Source: an uncultured Prevotella sp.
Lineage (GTDB): Bacteria; Bacteroidota; Bacteroidia; Bacteroidales; Bacteroidaceae
DNA: 64,000 nucleotides
Direction: 5' to 3'
Assembly: GCA_946188165.1 (NCBI GenBank)
Contig: CAMHTW010000001.1
Location: forward strand, 62,001 to 126,000
Position numbers and translations under genes: made by a program. Shown in pieces: positions 43,841-51,702 of the stretch (the first letter of the stretch is position 1; the number at the start of each line of letters is the position of its first letter). The notes beneath the pieces were generated by a model, which was given only the letters and a program-made list of their open reading frames with translations, ran no database searches and was not told the DNA's origin.

Positions 43841-44317
43841 TCTTCATCCTTGATCTTTTAGTGCTATCGTCCCCCTATGACGATAACATGCCACTATCTT
43901 AGAATAACATGCCTTTATCGTAGAATAACCCCATGTTATCTGGCAACAACGGCATGTTATCACCTTATAGGAGGCAAATCTCCATATAAAAAAGGTACGC
44001 AGCAGCCGCTGCCGACTTCAGACACGCCCGCCGCCGATATCAGCAGCGGCCGCTGCTGATAAAAGACACGCCCGCTGCTGACTCGCGAGAGATTGTCTCT
44101 CTCCCTGTCCCAACGTCACTTACACCCTGTATGCAAGTCACTTTTCCCCTACAAGTGACGTCCGGACAACCGTAAGGCAACATCCTTTCCACGATGATAC
44201 TATTATCCAAAAAGAACCGCTACCAGTGGATGATAGCGATTCTTTGGTTTGGGTGTCGACCTCACAGGGGGTCTGTCCCCGTGTGAGCATTCGATTATTC
44301 TTAGTATATATTGCTTT
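43841..44317. repeat. Mosaic intergenic region of short repeated words and palindromes
   Basis: No convincing gene. Block 1 (43882-43961): ATAACATGCC twice direct, its complement once and an imperfect palindrome once, with corresponding bases about 20-21 bp apart. Block 2 (43999-44083): the 22-bp perfect palindrome ATCAGCAGCGG...CCGCTGCTGAT at 44039-44060, the word GACACGCCCGC at 44021 and 44065, and CAGCAGC words at 44000 and 44041. Block 3 (44113-44160): ACGTCACTT, AAGTCACTT and their complement AAGTGACGT. Then GAGAGATTGTCTCTC (44086-44100) and a CTCACAGGGG...CCCCGTGTGAG hairpin (44262-44288). Confidence 0.85.
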
Positions 44318-44361
44318 TAAAAAGACTAAAAAGTCGGAGAAAGTGATTACCTTCTCCGACT
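44318..44361 (-). terminator. Intrinsic terminator of the BspA/InlB-like gene
   Basis: Stem AGTCGGAGAA / TTCTCCGACT (44332-44341 / 44352-44361) with a 10-nt loop, followed on the minus strand by TTTTTAGTCTTTTT. It stands 21 bp past the stop codon of the gene. Confidence 0.85.
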
Positions 44362-44382
44362 CCTGCAATTTCGCTGTGTGCT

Positions 44383-46971
44383 TTACTTTATTATTACCTT
44401 CTTACTCTTACCATCATTCATGCGGATAATGTTCAGACCCTTCTGAGGTGCCTTCAAACGATTGCCATTGGGCGAATAAATACGCACATTCTGCTGTTTA
44501 GTCATCAACAATTCCACAATGCCTGACGTATAACTTGCATATACCACGACATCGTGAGCTGGCATCGTTTCAGGTAGGTCTGTCCACTCAAAGGTGGAGT
44601 AGTTACCCTCTGGCTGTAACTCGGGAGTGATGGTCGCTCCATATTCGTACATGGTTTCCTTATACACCTTATCATCTATCATATATGTCAACTTGTAGCT
44701 ATTGATGACGAATGTTCCTGTTACCGTCGCATCATGTGCAGGCATCGTCTTTGGTATCTCACTCCAACCGCTGAAGGTAAAGCCTTCCTTTGTCGGTTCG
44801 GGTTCAGCAATGATAGTAGCACCAAATTCAATCTCGTATGATTTATACTCTACATCATCAACCTTGTAAATCAGTTTGTACTTATTGACACTAAATATTC
44901 CTGTCACAGGCACGTCATGTGCAGGCATTGTCTTTGGTATATCCCTCCAACCAGAGAATGTATAGCCTTCCTTAGTGGGTTCGGGTTCTGGAGTAATGGC
45001 TGCACCATACTCTACCTCATAGCTTTTATATACTTCACCATCAACCTTGTATATCAAGTTGTACTTATTGACTGCGAATGCGCCTGTTACAGTTACGTCG
45101 TGTGCCGGCATGGTTTTAGGTATCTCACTCCAGCCACTGAAGGTATAGCCCTCCTTTTCAGGATTTGGCTCAGGAGTGATGGTGTCACCATAGTTGTAGC
45201 TCAAGGTTTTATAGACTCCATCATCAACCATATAAGTCAGTTTATAGGTTCCCTTAGTGAATGACCCCATCACCATCACATCGTGAGCAGGCATCGTCTC
45301 TGGTATCTCACTCCAACCGCTGAAGATAAAGCCTTCCTTTGTCGGTTCGGGTTCAGCAATGATAGTAGCACCAAATTCAATCTCGTATGATTTATACTCT
45401 ACATCATCAACCTTGTAAATCAGCTTGTACTTATTGACTGAGAACGTACCTGTAACGGTCACATCATGTGCAGGCATCATCCCTGGTACTTCATTCCAAC
45501 CGCTGAAAGTATACCCCTCCTTGGTGGGAATTTCTTCAGGCACGATACTTGCTCCATATTCTAATTTGTAAGACTTGTATTCCTCGCCATCAACAACATA
45601 GGTCAGTTTGTATTTTGGTATATCATCGCTGATAAAAGAAAAATCTTTCCATTGGTCAGCAGATTGATAGGCTTCTACACAACCCTTTGGAACGAAAAGT
45701 TTACATTTCCACGTTTTTATGTAAAGGGCTTTATCTTCACAAACGGGAGGAGTGGTAGCATGGCTAATCAACTCAGTCAAGCCATAGCATTCATAAAACG
45801 CTTTCCAACCGATGTTTGTTACGCTGTTGGGGATGGCTACCATGGTTAGACCGCTACATTCTTTGAAAGCATAGCCCGCAATACCCTTCGTCCCTTCACT
45901 TATAGCAATTTCTTTTTCTGTCATATTACCTTTATACCCTAACAGCCATTTCCCTAAATATATAAGACCATTAGGCTGGTTGTCGTACCAGCCAGTACCA
46001 TCAAAAGCATCTCCGCTTATGCTCGTGACACTATTAGGTATCTCAATGGAAGTCAAACCTGTGCAGCCATAGAAAGCATTAGAGCCTATGCTCGTGACAC
46101 TATTAGGAATCTCAATGGAAGTCAGACCTGTGCAACCTCTGAAAGTACCCCCACCTATACTCGTGACACTATTAGGTATCTCAATGGAAGTCAAACCTGT
46201 GCAACCGTAGAAAGCATTAGAGTCTATGCTCGTGACACTATTAGGAATCTCAATGGAGGTCAAACCTGTGCAATTCCAGAAAGTACCTCTGGCTATGCTT
46301 GTGACACTATTGGGAATCTCAATTGAAGTCAAACTTTTGCAACCGTCGAAAGCACTAGAGCCTATGCTTGTGACACTATTGGGAATCTCAATTGAAGTCA
46401 AACTTGTGCAATTCTTGAAAGCACTAGAGCCTATGCTCGTGACACTATTTCCGATGACATACTTTTTTACTTGTTTTCCAAAAATGTCTGCTAGATTAAA
46501 ATTTGAAACAATTGAATTGCTATTAAGTGTAACAAGGGTCAAGTTTTTGCAACCAGAGAACGTATACGAACTACTAATAGATGTAACACCACTACCTATC
46601 GTAACCGAAGCCAAGGTTTTACAATCAGAGAAAGCGCTAGAACCAATATATGTGATAGTATTAGGCATTACTACAGAATGCAAGGCCGTCTGACCTTGGA
46701 ACGCATAAGCATTAATACCTGTTACACTATATGTCACACCATTATAGTCAACGGAACTCGGAATAACAATATTACCAGAATAAAAAGCATTACCGAAATC
46801 ACCAGGAACACTACCTCTGTAACTAACTAACAATTCAGTATTATTATTCGTCCATACATAATAAATGGTTTTGCCATCGGCATTTTCTACGTAAATATCA
46901 TGAGCGGCTGCCTTTGTGCAAATCATGCATAGAAGTATGGTGAAAAGGACTATAAGATTATAACTTTTCAT
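44383..46971 (-). CDS. BspA-like LRR and InlB-type B-repeat surface protein
   Basis: 862 residues with a signal peptide (~1-23). Residues ~60-430 hold BspA/LRR_5 repeats, from about 270 near-identical 23-residue units such as IEIPNSVTSIGSNAFYGCTGLTS. Residues ~455-820 hold six ~60-residue Listeria-Bacteroides (InlB B) repeats, each with VDGEEYKSYKLEYGA-like and PTKEGYTFSGW, PAHDVTVTGTF-type segments. The end (RIYSPNGNRLKAPQKGLNIIRMNDGKSKKVIIK) is a T9SS-like C-terminal sorting motif. Such proteins are cell-surface adhesins. DNA copies of the repeats are almost identical, so the array is young and its length probably varies. It is downstream of a frameshifted gene with a 1-bp gap, so it may be read through. 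Confidence 0.9.
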   Translation of the reverse strand: MKSYNLIVLFTILLCMICTKAAAHDIYVENADGKTIYYVWTNNNTELLVSYRGSVPGDFGNAFYSGNIVIPSSVDYNGVTYSVTGINAYAFQGQTALHSVVMPNTITYIGSSAFSDCKTLASVTIGSGVTSISSSYTFSGCKNLTLVTLNSNSIVSNFNLADIFGKQVKKYVIGNSVTSIGSSAFKNCTSLTSIEIPNSVTSIGSSAFDGCKSLTSIEIPNSVTSIARGTFWNCTGLTSIEIPNSVTSIDSNAFYGCTGLTSIEIPNSVTSIGGGTFRGCTGLTSIEIPNSVTSIGSNAFYGCTGLTSIEIPNSVTSISGDAFDGTGWYDNQPNGLIYLGKWLLGYKGNMTEKEIAISEGTKGIAGYAFKECSGLTMVAIPNSVTNIGWKAFYECYGLTELISHATTPPVCEDKALYIKTWKCKLFVPKGCVEAYQSADQWKDFSFISDDIPKYKLTYVVDGEEYKSYKLEYGASIVPEEIPTKEGYTFSGWNEVPGMMPAHDVTVTGTFSVNKYKLIYKVDDVEYKSYEIEFGATIIAEPEPTKEGFIFSGWSEIPETMPAHDVMVMGSFTKGTYKLTYMVDDGVYKTLSYNYGDTITPEPNPEKEGYTFSGWSEIPKTMPAHDVTVTGAFAVNKYNLIYKVDGEVYKSYEVEYGAAITPEPEPTKEGYTFSGWRDIPKTMPAHDVPVTGIFSVNKYKLIYKVDDVEYKSYEIEFGATIIAEPEPTKEGFTFSGWSEIPKTMPAHDATVTGTFVINSYKLTYMIDDKVYKETMYEYGATITPELQPEGNYSTFEWTDLPETMPAHDVVVYASYTSGIVELLMTKQQNVRIYSPNGNRLKAPQKGLNIIRMNDGKSKKVIIK

Positions 46972-46972
46972 A

Positions 46973-47424
46973 TTATTTATTGTTTACGATTTCTTTTAAA
47001 AAACTTTCTAACTTTGCAATATCCATTGAGTATTCTGGCGTAACATAATCCTCATAAATAGGTTTAGCACCTTCTGTCAGACAATTGCCCTTATAGAATT
47101 TCACAATTGCGAAACTATCACAATCTCCTTTAATTTTAGCACATTTACATAACGCATTTGCCAAAAGATGATAATGCAATGACTTTTTCCCAGATTTGGA
47201 TTTGAAAAAAATGCATTTTTCTTTTGGGCGCAAATCACATGAAAAAAGTTCATTTCGACAAACGAATTCTATTCTTCTGTTTATATCAGTATCATCTTCT
47301 ATATAATAACATTATGAATATCAATACTCATACAATAATCACCTGTGCAGTCAAGATAGTCTTCTTTAACTTCAGCCGTAGGTAACAAAATTTCATTTGG
47401 TTCAATATCATCAAGTGTACACAT
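46973..47424 (-). pseudogene. Frameshifted small Cys-rich gene downstream of the MBL gene
   Basis: From ATG 47424 the frame reads MCTLDDIEPNEILLPTAEV, then EDYLDCTGDYCMSIDIHNV and hits TAG near 47308; after a -1 shift there it reads YIEDDTDINRRIEFVCRNEL, LRPKEKCIFFKSKSGKKSL, and runs to a stop at 46973. The 3' part would otherwise start only at TTG 47233. The full product would be ~150 residues with about ten cysteines; I do not recognise it. It starts 7 bp after the MBL gene, so it was the second gene of that operon. The shift could be a true mutation, programmed, or a sequencing error. Confidence 0.6.
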
Positions 47425-47430
47425 AAATCG

Positions 47431-48672
47431 TCATTTTATAGTCCAATATTCTTCAAATCTGAAAACTTCTTCTTCCGTAATTAAGATGAGAGGTTTCTGA
47501 TGTAAATAGAATTGCAAATTGATATTTGGGTCATAGATTTGTTTTTTTCGATTAGCATCAAAATTTGTGAACGTAGCATAGATTCTATCATCGCTTACTA
47601 TTCTATTATTATTGCTGTGTTTACTTCCATGATGAGGAATTTGAAATAATGATAGACGCGAATAATTTCTTGTCAAATTGGAGACTAAAATTGTGTCGAA
47701 AGCCTTCCAAAAGTCATCAGAGTTTGCAAATGTATCTCCTGTATAAAGACATGAGCCGGGATATATTTTTTCATTTTCATATTTGTACTTCGTATAACCT
47801 TTGTTCCATTTGTAATAATCTCCAAAATAGGAGTCACAAATGGAATACCTACAGTAATCTGTACATGACGTTGGATCATTGGGTAAGGATAATAACTGCA
47901 ATGAGTTCATATTTATATTTTCAGAGTAACTTCCTTTCCCTAATTTCGTAAATATACGACGAAGTTTCAGCCTTTTACTCGCCATTAATTTAATCTCTTC
48001 TTTGCTCATTCCTTTAGTCGGATAAGACAACAATTCAATATTGAACCTACAACCTTTTATAGCACCTGTTTTTTGTAAACCTTCTAATACTATACCTTCG
48101 ATAGTTTGATTGGTGGTTATATTGTAAGGTATATATTTCCATATCACATTCTTCTCACTGTCCTGTATATGTATTGGTGTCCCACTCGCAATTTCTTTGC
48201 GGTTATCTATTATTCCCTTTTCTTCATTAATAACAAACGGCTCTACTGGTCTGTTGTCATTTGTAAGAGGTGAAACCATTATCAATTGGGCTCCTGTTTT
48301 TTTTATGAATCGCTTCAAAATATTATAAGCCTTTAAATAGTTATCGTTAAACTGACTTAGATATACATACACTTCTTCATAGAAGAAAGGAACGAAAACA
48401 AAAGTTTTATCGTTTACAGTAAAAACCTTCCGTAATTTATCCAGGCCATTTACATGATCCATATCGAAATGTGATATAAAGATACATGCAATATGATCAC
48501 CCTTGATATTTGAATTGGCAAAACAAGATATTTCATTATTAACTCTCGTCCTATTCATACTTCCACAATCATAAACAATATGGATTCTGCTTTGAGAATT
48601 AACGAAATGCTCTGTGAAGAAAGCCCCCTGTCCTACAGGATGAAGGATTCTTCTAAAAGTAATTTCTGCCAT
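47431..48672 (-). CDS. ComEC-type metallo-beta-lactamase-fold protein
   Basis: 413 residues from ATG 48672 (a GTG two codons upstream is the alternative). N-terminal LHPVGQGAFFTEHF and HIVYDCGS resemble the DVGQGD opening of ComEC-like MBL domains; the metal motif is HFDMDH (about 68-73, the HxDxDH variant) with NGLDKL, and later CLYTGDTF and FQIPHHGSKHSNNN (metal His pair near 350). Family members are phosphodiesterases or nucleases; the substrate here is unknown. It is AT-rich compared with the flanking housekeeping genes, suggesting transfer. It has a ~320-nt leader with its own consensus promoter and is followed by a small gene, so it looks like a two-gene accessory module. Confidence 0.8.
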   Translation of the reverse strand: MAEITFRRILHPVGQGAFFTEHFVNSQSRIHIVYDCGSMNRTRVNNEISCFANSNIKGDHIACIFISHFDMDHVNGLDKLRKVFTVNDKTFVFVPFFYEEVYVYLSQFNDNYLKAYNILKRFIKKTGAQLIMVSPLTNDNRPVEPFVINEEKGIIDNRKEIASGTPIHIQDSEKNVIWKYIPYNITTNQTIEGIVLEGLQKTGAIKGCRFNIELLSYPTKGMSKEEIKLMASKRLKLRRIFTKLGKGSYSENINMNSLQLLSLPNDPTSCTDYCRYSICDSYFGDYYKWNKGYTKYKYENEKIYPGSCLYTGDTFANSDDFWKAFDTILVSNLTRNYSRLSLFQIPHHGSKHSNNNRIVSDDRIYATFTNFDANRKKQIYDPNINLQFYLHQKPLILITEEEVFRFEEYWTIK

Positions 48673-48996
48673 TGGCACATTCTTTTGTGCTTATAGGCAC
48701 CCAGATTCAGCGGTTAGTAATATATATGGAAAGACGTGGGTGCTCTACTTCGCTCATCCCGCATCTGGGCTCTCGCATTGCCTCGCACTAGGATAAGCAA
48801 CTCGATAGCCCACGCCGAGATATATTGACAACACCCCTAAAAGGGCAAGTACAATACACCCAATGTGGACGCTCCGGTTGCGTATCTTCAAGTGCTTGAA
48901 TTTGCGAGATTCAGATGCTGAAGATAACGTTCGTAAACGTCCTTTTTACCACAATGTCGTGACCCGCTCACCCTTGCGGGCTACCTGAGTCAGCTG
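48673..48996 (-). ncRNA. Long structured leader RNA of the MBL-fold operon
   Basis: The transcript from the promoter at 48997-49028 carries about 320 untranslated bases before the ATG at 48672, far longer than any other leader in the window. It contains multiple hairpins: CCCGC...GCGGG, ACGTTTACGAACGT, TTCAGCATCTGAA, TTCAAGCACTTGAA, CCCTTTTAGGGG, and a long-range stem GGCGTGGG with CCCACGTC. The start codon lies in TGCCAATGGCA, a 4-bp hairpin, next to GCACAAAAGAATGTGC. The 5' part GCTGACTCAGG...CGGGTCACGACATTG and several unpaired A/G-rich loops look like a folded regulatory RNA. I do not recognise a named riboswitch, tmRNA, RNase P or 6S motif in it. Confidence 0.6.
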
Positions 48997-49028
48997 CAAA
49001 TATACGAACTTTATTTGAAACGAACAAA
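48997..49028 (-). promoter_or_regulatory. Promoter of the MBL-fold operon
   Basis: On the minus strand TTTG (complement of CAAA 49025-49028), 20 bp, TATATTTG (48997-49004): a full consensus promoter 325 bp before the MBL start codon. Confidence 0.8.
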
Positions 49029-49689
49029 TATTTTCAAAGAAAAGTAAATGTTGTACGAAGTAAGCCCCCGGTACCTTATGGGCTGAACGACGGAGAATCA
49101 ACAAGGAGTCTGCAAATAGCCAGAAAGGTATCGATAACGTTATCCAATACTTCCGGAGTAATTGGAAATACTCCGAGAGTATTTAAATTTCTTTTGGAGT
49201 AATAACTCAAGCAGGCATCGTCAAGCGACAAGCTGAAGATTGTCAACCAAAACAGGAATAACGAACGATTATTCCCAGCCTGGGAATGTTTTGTTCCCAG
49301 CCTGGGAGTCTAACATTCCCAAACTGGGAATGAATAATTCCCTTTAAGAGAACGATAGTCGCTGATTAAGGAACGATTTAAGACAGATAAGGGTACCTTA
49401 TTAATGAATAACATGGCGTTATTAACGAAAAGTGCTCCATCCCTCCCATCGGATAGCTCTGAGCCCTTTAAATAAAGGGGTTCTGACTTTTTGATCCCTC
49501 CCGTCATCTCTCACAGCATCCCTCACATATCTCTCCCGTCAACACTCCCGTCGACTCTCCAGATATAGGTATAGATTTCTTCAGCGGACACGTGAGAGAT
49601 GAGTGAGAGATAAAAATAATCTCTCCCATGGCGGAGCCCCTTTGTGCAAAGGCGATTCCAACGATGACGGGAGAGATGAGGGGTTTTTG
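49029..49689. repeat. Mosaic intergenic region of words and palindromes, upstream side
   Basis: No convincing gene. Contents in order: the GATAACGTTATC palindrome (49133-49144); GGAGTA/TACTCC words (49155-49201); three 17-bp palindromes at 49271-49331; AACGAT at 49264, 49351 and 49372; AAGGGTACCTT and ATAACATGGCGTTAT (49388-49423); GAGCCCTTTAAATAAAGGGGTTC hairpin (49461-49483); ATCTCTC/GAGAGAT words and CTCCCGTC/GACGGGAG words (49496-49680). On the minus strand one frame is open from 49507 to about 49077 except for a single TAG at 49310-49312. Confidence 0.8.
49271..49343. repeat. Array of 22-bp-spaced palindromes
   Basis: ATTCCCAGCCTGGGAAT (49271-49287), GTTCCCAGCCTGGGAGT (49293-49309) and ATTCCCAAACTGGGAAT (49315-49331) have centres at 49279, 49301 and 49323, exactly 22 bp apart, and a fourth half site ATTCCC follows at 49337. 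The 5 bases between units differ. Confidence 0.92.
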
Positions 49690-50451
49690 TTACCGTGCCT
49701 TGTCTTTGCTGCTGCGCTTGTCGCGATGGTAGGAACGATAGTCATCGAGTTCGATTTCGACGTCGGGCTCGACGAGTTCACCGTCGCGAGGCAGACAGAA
49801 CTTCATGTACTTGATGTTCAGGCCACGGGCTATCCACATGGACTCGTAATAGGTCTGGATGGATGCTGCAACTGAATCTTTGCATGCATCGGCATAGAGG
49901 TCGGTAGTCTTGATGAGTACGGGCAGGTGGTTTTTCTCGACGAGGTATGTGGTGTAGGTAAAAAGGAAGTTGGAGTCTGTCTTCAAGTGGACGAAGCCGC
50001 CATCGGCAAGGAAGTGGCGGTAGCGGTTCAGGAACCATGTAGAGGTGAGGCGCTTGCGAGGATTCTTCATCTGCGGGTCGCTGAAGGTGAGCCATATCTC
50101 GCAGACTTCGCCCTGCGAGAAGAAACGGTCGATGACCTCGATATTGGTGCGTAGGAAAGCCACGTTCTTCAGTCCTTCGTTCAGTGCCTGTGTGGCACCA
50201 GTCCACATGCGGGCCCCCTTGATATCGACGCCAATGAAGTTGACATCAGGAAACATTTTTGCCAATCCTACGGTATACTCGCCCTTGCCACAACCTAACT
50301 CCAGGACAATCGGATTGTCGTTGTGGAAGTACTGCTCGTGCCAATGGCCCTGCATGTCAAAAGGAACATGTTCCACTACCGAATAGGGGTATTGGAACAC
50401 GTTCTCGTAGGTTTCCATGTCGGCGAATTTCGCCAGCTTACCTTTTCCCAT
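49690..50451 (-). CDS. trmB: tRNA (guanine-N7-)-methyltransferase
   Basis: 253 residues. SAM site [33 protein letters not shown], then [33 protein letters not shown] (the TrmB PDP-type signature) and [17 protein letters not shown]. It makes m7G46 in the variable loop of tRNAs. A longer-than-usual C-terminal tail ([15 protein letters not shown]) is Lys/Arg/Ser-rich. It lies downstream of ilvE with an 86-bp gap holding a large hairpin. Confidence 0.94.
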   Translation of the reverse strand: MGKGKLAKFADMETYENVFQYPYSVVEHVPFDMQGHWHEQYFHNDNPIVLELGCGKGEYTVGLAKMFPDVNFIGVDIKGARMWTGATQALNEGLKNVAFLRTNIEVIDRFFSQGEVCEIWLTFSDPQMKNPRKRLTSTWFLNRYRHFLADGGFVHLKTDSNFLFTYTTYLVEKNHLPVLIKTTDLYADACKDSVAASIQTYYESMWIARGLNIKYMKFCLPRDGELVEPDVEIELDDYRSYHRDKRSSKDKAR

Positions 50452-50463
50452 ATTTTTCTTCTT

Positions 50464-50506
50464 ACCGCAGATTTCTCTGCACCTTTAGGTCAGAGAAATC
50501 TGCGGT
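50464..50506. repeat. 16-bp perfect inverted repeat between ilvE and trmB
   Basis: ACCGCAGATTTCTCTG / CAGAGAAATCTGCGGT with an 11-nt loop. There is no T-run on either side (the trmB side is A/G-rich), so it is not a canonical terminator; it could be a leader hairpin of trmB or a repeat element. Confidence 0.88.
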
Positions 50507-50537
50507 TAATTTATCCCTGCGTAAACTGTGGTTTGTT

Positions 50538-51554
50538 TTATTCGATAACAACAGTTGTCCAGCCGTGCTTGTCCTCGATTTCGCCATACTGGATACCACG
50601 AAGGGTATCGAACAGTTTCTTAGACTGTGGGCCGGGCTTGTCGCCAAATGAGTAGCGCTTGCCGGTGTCGAGGTCGTCGATGTACGAAATAGGACTGATG
50701 ACGGCTGCCGTTCCGCAGGCTCCAGCCTCCTCGAAGGTCTCGAGTTCCTCCTCAGGAATAGGACGGCGCTCCACCTTCATACCTAAGTCCTCGGCAACCT
50801 GCATCAGCGACTTGTTGGTGATAGAGGGCAGGATAGAGGTTGACTTAGGTGTGATGTAGGTGTTGTTCTTGATGCCGAAGAAGTTGGCAGCACCGCACTC
50901 GTCGATGTACTTCTTCTCCTTGGCGTCGAGGTAGAACTCGCAGGCATAGCCCTTCTCGTGAGCCAGATTGTTGGCGAAGAGCGATGCAGCATAGTTGCCG
51001 CCCACCTTGTACTTACCCGTCCCGAGAGGTGCCGAGCGGTCGTAGTCGCGAACGATGACGTAAGGATTGCTGGAGAAACCGCCCTTGAAGTATGGACCAA
51101 CAGGGGTCACGAAGATGAGGAAGCAATACTCCTTAGCAGGATGAACGCCAACCTGGGCGCTGGTACCGATGAGCAGTGGACGGATGTAGAGTGTGGCACC
51201 ACTCTCGTAAGTAGGAATCCACTCCTGATTCAGGCGCACCACCTTCTTTACCATTTCTGTAAAGAGCTCTGTGCTGACCTCAGGCATCAAAATGCCACGA
51301 CAGGTTGACTGCAGACGCTTGGCATTCTCGTCAACACGGAAAATGCGTACCTTACCGTCAGGACAGCGATAGGCCTTCAAGCCCTCGAAAGCCTCCTGAC
51401 CGTAGTGCAGACAGGTGGCTGCCATGTGCAGGTTCAGATACTCGTCGGAGCAAACTTCGATTTCCCCCCATTTGCCGTCACGATAGTAACAGCGTACGTT
51501 GTAGTCGGTCTTCATGTAGCCAAACGAAAGGCTACCCCAATCCAAATTCTTCAT
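50538..51554 (-). CDS. ilvE: Branched-chain-amino-acid aminotransferase
   Basis: 338 residues from ATG 51554, chosen because the family starts at NLDWGSLSFGYMKTDYNVR; the 32 extra codons upstream are not conserved-looking and contain the promoter. Fold-type IV PLP enzyme: LHYGQEAFEGLKAYR, PLGTGKYKVGGNYAAS with the PLP Lys, and the C-terminal AGACGTAAVISPI. It makes the final step of Leu, Ile and Val. Promoter box TACTTTTG at 51597-51604. Confidence 0.94.
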   Translation of the reverse strand: MKNLDWGSLSFGYMKTDYNVRCYYRDGKWGEIEVCSDEYLNLHMAATCLHYGQEAFEGLKAYRCPDGKVRIFRVDENAKRLQSTCRGILMPEVSTELFTEMVKKVVRLNQEWIPTYESGATLYIRPLLIGTSAQVGVHPAKEYCFLIFVTPVGPYFKGGFSSNPYVIVRDYDRSAPLGTGKYKVGGNYAASLFANNLAHEKGYACEFYLDAKEKKYIDECGAANFFGIKNNTYITPKSTSILPSITNKSLMQVAEDLGMKVERRPIPEEELETFEEAGACGTAAVISPISYIDDLDTGKRYSFGDKPGPQSKKLFDTLRGIQYGEIEDKHGWTTVVIE

Positions 51555-51596
51555 AATGTCTATGTTTTTATGTTCCTTAAATCTCTTTTCCGACCG

Positions 51597-51604
51597 CAAA
51601 AGTA
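51597..51604 (-). promoter_or_regulatory. -7 promoter box of ilvE
   Basis: TACTTTTG on the minus strand, 42 nt before the start. Confidence 0.65.
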
Positions 51605-51668
51605 CACAAAATCTTGCTACTGTGCAAGAAAAAAGGTCGAAAAGTGACATCTTCTGATTTTTTTTAGC

Positions 51669-51676
51669 TATCTTTG
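51669..51676 (+). promoter_or_regulatory. -7 promoter box of the GH43 gene
   Basis: TATCTTTG, 26 nt before the ATG; no clear TTTG partner. Confidence 0.6.
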
Positions 51677-51702
51677 CACGGCAAAAAACATACTAAGACA
51701 AT

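Noticed and set aside
43877..44059. A short ORF in the mosaic region
   Set aside because: It is His/Arg/Cys-rich, follows the repeat words and has no start context.
45964..46440. Regularly spaced near-identical ~69-bp units that could suggest a CRISPR array
   Set aside because: The unit codes for a 23-residue LRR_5 repeat in a continuous ORF, with no unique spacers and no cas genes nearby.
46973..47233. A separate 86-codon gene starting with TTG
   Set aside because: The upstream bases continue a protein-like frame and join, by one shift, to a start next to the MBL stop, so a frameshifted gene is more likely.
48673..48996. tmRNA, RNase P or 6S RNA
   Set aside because: I saw none of their hallmark segments (tag reading frame with tRNA-like ends, GAGGAAAGUC and ACAGAA of RNase P, or a 6S-type bulged rod), and the element sits as a leader.
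49310..49507. A 65-codon minus-strand gene
   Set aside because: Made mostly of mosaic words and a single stop away from a longer chance frame; kept only as a finding.
49029..49689. CRISPR-like appearance of the 22-bp palindrome array
   Set aside because: Only three to four units with 5-bp variable gaps, too short for spacers, and no cas genes.
51555..51650. Longer ilvE start
   Set aside because: The extension overlaps the promoter box and is unlike the family; ATG 51554 begins at the conserved NLDWGSL.
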